Origin: Pseudomonas marginalis
GTDB lineage: Bacteria > Pseudomonadota > Gammaproteobacteria > Pseudomonadales > Pseudomonadaceae
NCBI RefSeq assembly: GCF_001645105.1
Contig: NZ_LKEG01000043.1
Location: forward strand, 12,476-76,475
Length of the DNA stretch: 64,000 nt
Reading direction: 5' to 3'
This document shows, piece by piece, positions 17,614 through 25,455 of the stretch. The notes under the pieces are model-generated. The model was not told the origin of the DNA, did not search any database, and was given only the letters and a program-made list of their open reading frames with translations. Position 1 is the stretch's first letter. Each line of letters opens with the position of its first letter. Position numbers and translations under genes: made by a program.

Positions 17614-17910
17614 GGGTATTTCCTCGCTTTAATCGGCCTCTACATTAGACGCCACCTTTGTCCCATCGCATGCTTTCCGACCCTGATCGGATATTTTTCC
17701 GGCCCTTAGCAATCATCCACTGCAAGAGCCGTTCGGCACTCCGCGAAGCGACTCTAGGAGCCAGCGCTACACTGAGATCTTGGTGCGGCCTCGACCCCAC
17801 GACCCTAACCGGCGCTCACTGCAGAGTAAGATCGAGGCCACGCCATCCTACCAAGTCTCTAGCATCGCGATCAGAGCCAACACACCATGCTCTTCATCTG
17901 GCGCGCCCCA

Positions 17911-18279
17911 ATGACTGACCCATATGGGCAACCTCGAATCCTTAGAGCCAAGCACGCACCGTCCTATCTGGGAATGTGCCGGGCGGAGTTCGACAAGACG
18001 GTTCGCCCACACGTCAGCGAATTCCCCATCGGCAAACAGGGAGTCGGGTTTGACCGACTAGAGTTGGACGCATGGGCAGACGCTTACATTGCGGCTCACT
18101 CGATTGATAAGTGCACACCATCTGAGAATGCTCTGTCGTCTGACTCGCGGGCGGCAGTGAAGAAACCACAGGTCACCTCCCGTAAATCAAACCCCGCAGG
18201 AGCACGAGCCCCTCATGCGAAATCGAAAGCGGAATTCCAGAGAGTCCTCGACCTCGTGAGGGGGAAAAAGAGGCCATGA
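17911..18279 (+). CDS. AlpA/HTH-like hypothetical protein
   Basis: 122 residues from the ATG at 17911 (an earlier in-frame ATG at 17887 is possible). The first 65 residues (ILRAKHAPSYLGMCRAEFDKTVRPHVSEFPIGKQGVGFDRLELDAWADAYI) follow the AlpA/MerR winged-helix layout. The remainder is basic and probably disordered, ending in RGKKRP. A DNA-binding role is likely; the target is unknown. Confidence 0.65.
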   Translation: MTDPYGQPRILRAKHAPSYLGMCRAEFDKTVRPHVSEFPIGKQGVGFDRLELDAWADAYIAAHSIDKCTPSENALSSDSRAAVKKPQVTSRKSNPAGARAPHAKSKAEFQRVLDLVRGKKRP

Positions 18280-18354
18280 TTAGCCGACCCATGCCAAAAC
18301 GTGTTCCACAAAGGTAAGCTGCGGCCACAGGCACTGACGCCAAGGAATATGGCC

Positions 18355-18873
18355 ATGACTAACGAAGTAATCTTTTACACCCAGCTCGCTTCAATCGTCT
18401 CCTTCATCATCGCCCTTTTCACAGTTTATAGCGTCCTGGTACAGGCAAAGGAGGCATCGATCCAGGTGCTCAAAGAACGTCTGATCAATAAGGACGAGCA
18501 GATTGCGGCGCTAAAAGCTCAGACGCCCGACTCACTGGTGTCCATCCTCAATGATCGGATCAAGATCACTCAAGATGAAATTAGCCGCCTCGAAGCAGAC
18601 AGGGACGTACATCGCAGCGAGATCGAGCTGAAGAAGGGAGAACTCCAAGGCATTCAGGACAAGCTGTCAGCCCTATCCGAACTGATCCGTAAAAGCGATT
18701 TAGTGTGCCCCAAATGTGGGGATCCGTTGGCCGGCCGTCAATCACATACGATTTATGGTGGTGTGAACGGTGAGCAGGAAGCCGATATCGAGATACTCAA
18801 CTATGAATGCGGCTACTCAATCGCAGACGATGGGAAAGAGCTGGGCCGCTGCGCACATCACGTTGACGGATAA
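18355..18873 (+). CDS. Membrane-anchored coiled-coil protein with zinc-ribbon tail
   Basis: 172 residues; the ATG at 18355 is eight bases from an AAGGA, better spaced than the ATG at 18349. One N-terminal membrane segment (ASIVSFIIALFTVYSVLVQA) is followed by a long coiled coil (about residues 30-115). The C-terminal part carries CPKCGDP and later Cys residues (NYECGYS, GRCAHH), which fit a zinc ribbon. The family is not recognised. It is convergent with the cyclase-like gene. A sensor or membrane-effector role is conceivable but unsupported. Confidence 0.65.
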   Translation: MTNEVIFYTQLASIVSFIIALFTVYSVLVQAKEASIQVLKERLINKDEQIAALKAQTPDSLVSILNDRIKITQDEISRLEADRDVHRSEIELKKGELQGIQDKLSALSELIRKSDLVCPKCGDPLAGRQSHTIYGGVNGEQEADIEILNYECGYSIADDGKELGRCAHHVDG

Positions 18874-18946
18874 TTAACACCGTCGCGACCACAACCGACA
18901 TCACCAACAACAAACCTTATTGCTGCAAACTGTGGAAGAAACGCTG

Positions 18947-19678
18947 CTAGCCGCCAAGTATTTTTTTGTGCTGCTGCCTTACTCGAGCGTACAGCCAATT
19001 CACCTGTTTCTGAGGTTTTTCACCCTCTGCCTTCCTTAACAAATCCTCGAGACGCAACAGCAAATTAGTATAGATTTCGACTGCCTTGTTCGTTGGAATC
19101 CCCATGAACGTACCATCTGGAATCGACTCCTTCCTTAGATAATCTGACTTGATGAACTCCAGCGTGTAAGGGTCGACGTACACTCCGAGGGCGTCAGCGC
19201 CCACCATACCCTCAACGAGTTCGACGTCTTTCAGCCCCAGGATGCTTTTGTCCAAGATAACTCGAGGGTAGAACCCATTGGACTCTAGGCTATGAGCGAC
19301 GTTGAGCGCTGGGCCAAAAACAATATCGTTTTCGTGATGGATATCTCCGACGGTGACACCTGCTCGTAGCAGAAATCCCGATAAGGCTGCCCCTACAAAC
19401 ACGTTGGACAGACCATAAATCACTTGAGAAAGCTCCTCCTGCTTAAATGGAATACTGATCACGCAGCAGTCGGAGAAAGAAGTGATCCGCGCCTCTCCAG
19501 CCCCCACAGCCTGCAAGACTGTCGAGCTTTTCAGCAGTCTAGGTATCAGCGAGAGATTCCCGACTTTTACGGGATCGCTGCCTGCATCTGTGACAAGTGT
19601 TTTCCAGCCCATGACGTCAAAAAAAACGACGAGCCTCTCGGAGTAAGTGATCGGGCTGTTGAAGTCTGTGCTATCCAT
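18947..19678 (-). CDS. Nucleotidyl-cyclase-like protein
   Basis: 243 residues, cytoplasmic. The layout is that of a class III cyclase catalytic domain: the first strand LVVFFDVMGWK with Asp21, a second acidic site FSDCCVIS with Asp70 (the two expected metal ligands), then LLRAGVTVGD and VFGPALNVAHSLES, matching the G-x-x-hN-x-A-x-R/S-L-E region. The rest is helical with no second domain, so it would act as a homodimer. Proteins of this general look include the pyrimidine cyclases of Pycsar anti-phage systems, but no TIR or cyclic-nucleotide-binding effector is visible beside it. Substrate unknown. Confidence 0.65.
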   Translation of the reverse strand: MDSTDFNSPITYSERLVVFFDVMGWKTLVTDAGSDPVKVGNLSLIPRLLKSSTVLQAVGAGEARITSFSDCCVISIPFKQEELSQVIYGLSNVFVGAALSGFLLRAGVTVGDIHHENDIVFGPALNVAHSLESNGFYPRVILDKSILGLKDVELVEGMVGADALGVYVDPYTLEFIKSDYLRKESIPDGTFMGIPTNKAVEIYTNLLLRLEDLLRKAEGEKPQKQVNWLYARVRQQHKKILGG

Positions 19679-19834
19679 TAGTGTTCTTCCTTGGCTCGAA
19701 AGCTAGTTTGGGTGCAAGCGAGTGATCCTATCAGCAACCCACAATCAGCAAGAACGTGCTTTGAGCAGCCTCTAGGCGCTACCTAACGCGTTCGCAGGTC
19801 GAGATTTTTTCAGGCAGCGTAGGATTATTGCTCG

Positions 19835-20518
19835 ATGCAGAATTACACAGAGTCTTTTAAATTGGCGATGGCGCGAACCGATGATTTAACCGGTCGAATG
19901 TCAAACTACCCGCTTGAGCTCGATACGAGCATGACGATAAACCAGGTCGCGGTTGTGGCAGCTATCGCCAAGGATTTCGCAGAGTTTTTACCTCACACCG
20001 ACGTCCTGCCGGGCAAGTGCTTCCGAGTTGCGCGTGAACTTTCCTATGTTTTGTTCCAACTCGGCATCAGGCACACCGTGACAGTTGGAGACGTTGCACT
20101 GATTGATGGTCTATATGCGGGCGTGGCGCCAGATAAGCTGCTGAGCGATGTCTCGATGGGGTATCAACTTGACTTTATGGATGGCCGCCCAGTGGGACGG
20201 CCAATTGATGCTCACGCCTGGATAACGCTGGAGAACGGCTGTGTCATCGACGCAACGGTGCTCGCGTCGCAGCATCGTAAAAGCTTGAATCCATCGGAGT
20301 TACTGTCTTTTCAAGACGCCATCTATTACACCGGCAAGCCGAATACCCCAGTGATGCACCATATACCGATGCTAACCGGGCTGGTTTATCACCAGAAAGT
20401 TTTGACAGCTCCCATGGATGGAGACTTCCAGAACTACTGTCAGTGGTATGAAGATTACCCAAGGCTGATGGGCCGACTAGATCTGTTGAGACTGGTGCCC
20501 GCCCTTGCACCCACGTGA
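19835..20518 (+). CDS. Papain/transglutaminase-like fold protein
   Basis: 227 residues. A Cys-His-Asp order typical of transglutaminase-like and N-acetyltransferase-like papain folds is visible: Cys62 in LPGKCFRVAREL, His127 in DAHAWITLENG and Asp139 in CVIDAT. There is no signal peptide. The gene is divergent from the cyclase-like gene, with a 156-base gap. It could be a protease, a deamidase or another acyl-transfer enzyme. The family is not assigned with confidence. Confidence 0.6.
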   Translation: MQNYTESFKLAMARTDDLTGRMSNYPLELDTSMTINQVAVVAAIAKDFAEFLPHTDVLPGKCFRVARELSYVLFQLGIRHTVTVGDVALIDGLYAGVAPDKLLSDVSMGYQLDFMDGRPVGRPIDAHAWITLENGCVIDATVLASQHRKSLNPSELLSFQDAIYYTGKPNTPVMHHIPMLTGLVYHQKVLTAPMDGDFQNYCQWYEDYPRLMGRLDLLRLVPALAPT

Positions 20519-20664
20519 GCCCCGCCCATCTATCAAGACTCTTGCTTTCCACTCAGGCATAAAACCGCCCTGATCACCTCAAGGGTCAATCATGGCCGAG
20601 TGGACACCCGAGAAGCTCAGAGTTTTTTAAAGTGCTAGGCCTCCTCGAAACACGGAGAGCCACA

Positions 20665-20889
20665 ATGACGGATATCAAACTGATAGCCAGCCTGTTCGAC
20701 CGCCTCAATCAAAACCAGCTCGCCCTGGGCGCCGCAGTGGAGGAGCTTTCCAATTGGGTCGAGCAGCGCGGATCGGCGGACATTGCCGACAACATGCGCG
20801 GCGCGCTGGAAACGCTCGACGAAAACCTGGTGTTCATTCGCCAAGGCATTGCTGAGCTGACCGTCGCCGGCAGCCTGGGGCAGTCGTGA
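20665..20889 (+). CDS. Small hypothetical protein, 74 aa
   Basis: Starts at ATG 20665 after CGGAGAG. It is an acidic, helical protein (LIASLFDRLNQNQLALGAAVEELS...) with no membrane segment. GC content and codon use resemble core Pseudomonas genes more than the AT-rich cargo. Function unknown. Confidence 0.55.
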   Translation: MTDIKLIASLFDRLNQNQLALGAAVEELSNWVEQRGSADIADNMRGALETLDENLVFIRQGIAELTVAGSLGQS

Positions 20890-21508
20890 CGCAGGCTAGG
20901 ATTCTGGACAGGCTCTGGACGGCTGGAGAGGCCGCAGCTCATCCAAATCGGCCCGCGGGCCAAAGCCAGCAAAGGCTGGCGGCAGATCGGACATGCGGCC
21001 TGGTAGCTACCTCGTCCAGAAACAGGGGCAAATCGGGGCAGTCACTTCCGGGACAACTGGCTCAGCGTCGACCCAGGCAAACGCGGCCATAATCCTTGAC
21101 CAGCGTTGACGAAATTTTTGACAGGTCTTGACGGATTTATCCGGCGCCGTCAGCGGTTAGCGCACTGAAATCCACGCAGTTCAAGGCTTTGCGAGCATTC
21201 GGGCTGCCTGACCAGCACCAGCCCCGTCTAAAATTCGGGAGGTGGCCGTCAAGGTGGGTGCTCGATCAATATCCTGGCGCGATGGAGTGGTGAAATACCG
21301 GGCCAGAAAAATGCTTAGCGCGCCTGGCAATACTAGACAGGCTCTAGACAGATTTTAGCCGACTGACCACGGGCAAATTGTCCGCAGCCCAAGCAATGCC
21401 CAGCTTCCAGCGCTAACGGTGGCGTGCTGGTGCTTGAGGCTCGCAAGCATTTTCCGGGGCTTTCAGCGACCTGCCTGCAAATCTTAGCGGGCTTATTTGA
21501 AGCCTTGA
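20890..21508. repeat. 619-base noncoding region with phased TTGAC repeats
   Basis: No supported gene. TTGAC begins at 21096, 21106, 21118 and 21128, spacing 10, 12 and 10 bases, so all copies lie near one face of the helix. Related strings GACAGGCTCTGGAC (near 20908) and GACAGGCTCTAGAC (near 21339) occur on either side. The array could be a protein-binding region or a vestigial replication origin, but no replication initiator gene was found. Confidence 0.4.
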
Positions 21509-22156
21509 TCAGCGTTTGGGTTGATCTCGCCTCGCCACAGCCTCAACAGCTTTTTCCGGCATCTGTTGATAAAAAGCAGCAATCTGTTTGGGCTGGCTGA
21601 TCCGATTTTCCACAATAAAATTTATTAACCCAAAGAGAGGCACTACAAGCGACGGTGTATTGGCAACATCGAGCTCAAGGATGTGAAGCGCGTTGTTACC
21701 AACAATCCTGGTGCTATCCAATGCCTGCTGAACACCTACAGGAAGCCCAGCAACTACCAGTTTCTTAATCTGGTCATTGATCCTGTCCTCCGTGCCGACC
21801 AATTGATTACAGAGCTTTTCCAAACAAAGCCTTAGCAGGGCAGCAGAGGAGCGAGGCGATACGGAAAACACCTCTCTCGCCTCATTAAAGTCAGCTTTGC
21901 AGCTTTCGGGCGTCTCCTCATGAGCATGAGGTGCGGTCACGATCAGAGGGAAGATCATTTTACCTTCTGAATACTGACCAATTATGTTTGGCCGCCCAGT
22001 ACCCAACCAGAAGCTTGAATCACCGCATGCGCATGTGGCTGCCATGAGAACGTTGAACGGAGGGTTTTTCGATCCTAGCCACTCCATGTGTGAGTTCGCT
22101 TGACAATGTGGGCAGGTGAAAATGCTTTCGTTGAATTTGGGCTGGATATATTTCAA
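21509..22156 (-). CDS. DUF4145-domain protein
   Basis: 215 residues from a TTG at 22156, which has AAGGA seven bases upstream; the longer frame has no such site. An N-terminal zinc-ribbon-like part (FTCPHCQANSHMEW...CACGDS) precedes the DUF4145 helical domain (SPRSSAALLRLCLEKLCNQLVG, then LDSTRIVGNNALH). DUF4145 proteins are common in mobile elements and accompany restriction or defence genes, but their role is unknown. It is the last gene before the right end of element 2. Confidence 0.78.
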   Translation of the reverse strand: MKYIQPKFNESIFTCPHCQANSHMEWLGSKNPPFNVLMAATCACGDSSFWLGTGRPNIIGQYSEGKMIFPLIVTAPHAHEETPESCKADFNEAREVFSVSPRSSAALLRLCLEKLCNQLVGTEDRINDQIKKLVVAGLPVGVQQALDSTRIVGNNALHILELDVANTPSLVVPLFGLINFIVENRISQPKQIAAFYQQMPEKAVEAVARRDQPKR

Positions 22157-22592
22157 GGTGCAATCCTTGCGAAAAAAGAACAACTTTAAGCCAAATGAAT
22201 CAAGTCGGCAGCAGCATCTAGTAAGCGAGATCAAGGTAGGGCAAAAAAACCGCTCTAGGATCGCCGGCGTGGCCTGCGAAAATTAACCCCACGAATGACC
22301 ACTACCCTGATCCGGGATGGTGCCGGCGCGGGGAATGGCAAGAACGCCTCAGCGTCGTGGAAGTGCCACACGACGGCGGCGCCCCAACCACCGCAAAAGC
22401 GAGGAGCCAACCAATGAGGCGATTCAAAAGGGCTTGCCACTCGTCGGGCATCGACAGAGGAAATCAGCACGGTTTCGGTCGCCGCCGGCAGTTTCAAAAC
22501 AGAGCTGTATTTGAAAAAGAGAGTAGATTTGTGAGTAGATATATATATCCACTGATGACAAACCCTTTTAAAACTTGACCTACAGCTAGCTA
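22157..22592. other. Right-end noncoding region of element 2
   Basis: No supported gene. It contains the right-hand GAGTAGAT pair (22521-22540) and an alternating AT run at 22539-22547. Confidence 0.4.
22521..22540 (+). repeat. GAGTAGAT repeats, likely integrase arm sites of element 2 (right)
   Basis: GAGTAGAT at 22521-22528 and 22533-22540, the same 12-base period and orientation as at 13082-13101. Confidence 0.6.
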
Positions 22593-22614
22593 TTCGATTC
22601 CGTCTCTGGCACCA
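22593..22614 (+). repeat. attR of element 2, 22 bases with one deletion
   Basis: TTCGATTCCGTCTCTGG-CACCA, matching the last 23 bases of tRNA-Phe except for one missing G. It marks the right limit of element 2. Confidence 0.82.
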
Positions 22615-22623
22615 AATACCGAA

Positions 22624-22656
22624 ACCCCTGATTCCGCAAGGTCTCAGGGGTTTTTT
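22624..22656 (+). terminator. Terminator following attR, probably the ancestral tRNA-Phe terminator
   Basis: Stem CCCCTGA (22625-22631)/TCAGGGG (22644-22650) then six T. It has the same stem as the hairpin at 5666-5698 but different loop and flanks. Confidence 0.8.
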
Positions 22657-22700
22657 CGTTTCTGGACCTTCAAGCTGCGCTCTGTGTCCGCTCAACGACA

Positions 22701-23258
22701 TTACGGCCGATACAGCGGGAATGCCTCTATCAGCGGCACTATTTCCCGGCCTGTCTCTATTGCACTTTCCGAGGGATCGCTCGGTCTTGGGATATTCCTG
22801 GCAAAGTGAAAGATAATGGTCTGCCCGGTGGTACCGTCCTTGTAATACTTGAAATAACTGATTTCCGAGAATTGCCCGTCTTTACGCAATGACATGGGAT
22901 AAAACATCATCGAATAATCGATTCCGGTTTTATTGTCGGTCAGCAGGATCGCCGGCATGTTCGGATTTTCTTGCTGGTGAAGCTGGATGGCGCGCTTGGC
23001 GAGGTCGAGGGGTTTGAAGCGGTTCATCTCGCGAGGTACGACGGTAAAGTCCACCATTTCATTCCAGGCATCGATGCTTTCCTCTGCGGGGAAATACTCC
23101 CACAATCCCGGTTTTTGGAATTTCAGGACGAACGTCTTGCCGCCGAACACCACCGTTTTGGTGTCGGCAATCGACGGACTAGACATATCGGAGGTAAGCG
23201 GCGTAGCGCAGCCGTAGAGCAACATGAAGGCGGATAACACAAGCAATGTGGCTTTCAT
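22701..23258 (-). CDS. Predicted lipoprotein, 185 aa
   Basis: A signal peptide with lipobox LLYG-C (Cys17) predicts an acylated envelope protein. AAGGATTGAA precedes the ATG. The mature part (FGGKTFVLKFQKPGLWEYFPAEES...) matches no family I recognise. It sits alone between the clear attR at 22593 and the degenerate tRNA-like copy at 23345, so it may be cargo of an older, decayed insertion. Confidence 0.75.
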   Translation of the reverse strand: MKATLLVLSAFMLLYGCATPLTSDMSSPSIADTKTVVFGGKTFVLKFQKPGLWEYFPAEESIDAWNEMVDFTVVPREMNRFKPLDLAKRAIQLHQQENPNMPAILLTDNKTGIDYSMMFYPMSLRKDGQFSEISYFKYYKDGTTGQTIIFHFARNIPRPSDPSESAIETGREIVPLIEAFPLYRP

Positions 23259-23344
23259 TTCAATCCTTGAAAATGTGCGTCAGTGTATTTTGCGCAGGTC
23301 ACAGTAACCCGTGGTTTCAAGCGGTTCGGACATGAAGGGGTGTA

Positions 23345-23373
23345 TCGGCGGGTTCGATTCGGTCTCTGTCACC
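23345..23373 (+). repeat. Degenerate fourth copy of the tRNA-Phe 3' end
   Basis: TCGGCGGG-TTCGATTC-GGTCTCTG-TCACC differs from the 31-bp att core by one inserted G and a few substitutions. It may be the relic of an older attR. Chance similarity to generic T-arm sequence is possible, but the GTCTCTG part lies outside the conserved T-loop. Confidence 0.5.
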
Positions 23374-23386
23374 CGCCTGAGGCGAT

Positions 23387-23686
23387 TCAACCTCGCCCCA
23401 ACGGATCGCTGCCCCCCCGATCCCACATCAACGTAAACACCGCCACCCGCTCCTGATCGGAAATCTGAAACCCCCGCGCCTCGACCCGATCAATCCAACC
23501 CTGCGCCGACAGCCTCTCCCCAAAGCGCACCAATCGCCCGTAGCGCTTGAAGACAGCCCTCAACACGTTGATCATCGCCGGGTAGCTGCAGCCACCGTCA
23601 AAGCAAATGCTCAACCGGCCAAATCGGGAGCGGCCGATCACGTGGCCACCGTCAGGCCGCTTAACGTCCTTTTTCGTCATATCCAT
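23387..23686 (-). CDS. Hypothetical protein, 99 aa
   Basis: The ATG at 23686 follows GGAAG; the open frame reaches further upstream without support. It is basic, with no membrane segment or recognised domain (RPDGGHVIGRSRFGRLSICFDGG...). Function unknown. Confidence 0.5.
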   Translation of the reverse strand: MDMTKKDVKRPDGGHVIGRSRFGRLSICFDGGCSYPAMINVLRAVFKRYGRLVRFGERLSAQGWIDRVEARGFQISDQERVAVFTLMWDRGGSDPLGRG

Positions 23687-23775
23687 GATGCTTCCAGTAC
23701 GACAACTCAAAAAAACAGCACAACTGAATGACCAGTCGGTCACTCAGCTAGCCGAAAATACAGCAAGTGGCTGAT

Positions 23776-25368
23776 TTATTTCAGAAAAAACACCATCAGC
23801 GGATTGTCGTTCAACCGCCCTTCAAAGCTTGGAGCCAGATACTCCAGAGGCGTTCCGTACAGCAGCGCAGTTTCCTTACGCGCCACTATCACCCAGGCCG
23901 GTCGGGGCAAGCCCCCCAGTTGCTCAAGCGCTTTACTGCCGATAAATACCGGTTGCTCGTCGTGATCCAGGTTCATCATGTATCGCACCGCCCAGGTGTC
24001 CCGACCCAGGTTGATAAACACCAGCGGACCCGGCTGCTCGGCACGCAGCGCCTCTACCTGGCCAACAAACTGCCGGGTATCGAATTGCAGATCCTTGGCC
24101 GGTTCCACCACCGCCACCAACAGCAGCCATTGCGCCGCCAATGCAATCAGGCTTAGCCATACCAAACGGCCAACCCGACGCCAGGCGACCAGCGCCGCCA
24201 TTTGCAGCACCATCAGCACGCCGATCAGCAACGACAACGAAACGCTTGGCCAATAGCCATGCTTCTGCCAGGCATGCCGACAGACAAAGACCACCACCAC
24301 GCACAACGCCGGCAGCGCCGCGACAAGCCCTTCGTAGCATCGGCGCACGCCCGCGAGCCACCCTTGCGCCTGCAGCAGCCCATAGGCTGCGACAGCCGCA
24401 AACATCGGCACCATGGGCAGGATGTAATAGGCGCGCTTGAAGTGCGGCACCGACAGCCCGAGCAGGATCATCAAGCCGCAGGCGCCGAGCCGCGCCACCA
24501 AGTGCAGAGTGCCCTCGAACCGCTCGGGCCAGCGGTGACGCAGGGCAATCATTGTGGCCAGCGCCAACGGCACCACCGGGAAGTAGCGGTACAAGCTCAG
24601 CTGGAAGTAGAAATAGAACGGCTCGCCGATTTCATCGAGACGCCCGCCCACCTGCATCTTGAACACCTCATCGGCAAATGCGTCACCCCCGCTGATGCGC
24701 GCCAACTTCATCAACAACCACCAACAGGCTGCCAACAGCACCAGGCCGACGCTGCCGTGGATCAGCACCTGCTTCACACGCTCTCCAGGCTTGCCCAGCG
24801 CCCAATACACGCACACCACGCCGCAGACCTCGATCAAGCCCAACGGCCCACGTATCGCGAAGCCCAGAATGAACAGAGGGAATACCGCAAGCCGTCTCCA
24901 GCGACCACCGCTGTGCAGCAGGTAGAAACTGCCGACACAGAGCAACGCCACCATCTGGTCCAGGCACACCGAGCGGGATTTTTCGAGCAGTTGGGTGGTA
25001 AGCAAGGTCAACAACACCGTAAGCAGCGCCCACTGGCGATTCGCCGGAACCAGCAAGCGATAGATCACGGCCACCACCCCAGCGGACGCCAGGGCAGTGG
25101 GCAGCACATTCGCCAGATGGTTGGGCGCCCCCAACAGTCGGGCAAACACCCAACTGAAGAAGGTCGCGGTGCCGGGGTAATCCGCGTAAGGCTGCCCGTA
25201 GGTGGTCGGGAAAAGACTCGCACCATGGCGAAACATTTCTTGCAGGAAAAGCGCCCAGCGTCCGTCAAATCCTTGGGGCTGCTGATCCCAGATTCCCAAG
25301 GTGAACAGCATTAGGGCGAACACAAAAATGCCCAGTGATTCCAAGCGAAAACGGCTGCGGTGATCCAT
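23776..25368 (-). CDS. ArnT/PMT-like glycosyltransferase (GT39/GT83 type)
   Basis: A 530-residue inner-membrane protein with about 11 hydrophobic segments and the family's early periplasmic acidic motif (IWDQQPQGFDGRWALFLQEM). A large periplasmic C-terminal part follows (from about residue 425). Such enzymes move a sugar from a polyprenyl-phosphate donor onto lipid A, protein or another acceptor. No lipid A modification genes are adjacent, so the acceptor is unknown. Confidence 0.82.
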   Translation of the reverse strand: MDHRSRFRLESLGIFVFALMLFTLGIWDQQPQGFDGRWALFLQEMFRHGASLFPTTYGQPYADYPGTATFFSWVFARLLGAPNHLANVLPTALASAGVVAVIYRLLVPANRQWALLTVLLTLLTTQLLEKSRSVCLDQMVALLCVGSFYLLHSGGRWRRLAVFPLFILGFAIRGPLGLIEVCGVVCVYWALGKPGERVKQVLIHGSVGLVLLAACWWLLMKLARISGGDAFADEVFKMQVGGRLDEIGEPFYFYFQLSLYRYFPVVPLALATMIALRHRWPERFEGTLHLVARLGACGLMILLGLSVPHFKRAYYILPMVPMFAAVAAYGLLQAQGWLAGVRRCYEGLVAALPALCVVVVFVCRHAWQKHGYWPSVSLSLLIGVLMVLQMAALVAWRRVGRLVWLSLIALAAQWLLLVAVVEPAKDLQFDTRQFVGQVEALRAEQPGPLVFINLGRDTWAVRYMMNLDHDEQPVFIGSKALEQLGGLPRPAWVIVARKETALLYGTPLEYLAPSFEGRLNDNPLMVFFLK

Positions 25369-25455
25369 CGGTTGACCTGTCAGGTAAGGGACGCCGACTT
25401 ATGGTGCAGACCGCCCTGCTGAATAGCGCCTGAACAGACCTGAACATTCCCGCGT

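Noticed and set aside
18355-19678. Definite Pycsar system
   Set aside because: The cyclase-like protein is plausible, but no TIR domain, multi-pass membrane effector or cyclic-nucleotide-binding domain was seen, so the name is not applied.
20890-21508. Replication origin with iterons
   Set aside because: Repeats are short and no replication initiator gene lies in the element; kept only as an observation.
5656-23373. CRISPR array in the accessory region
   Set aside because: No set of regularly spaced 24-40-base repeats with spacers; the short phased repeats are 5-8 bases.
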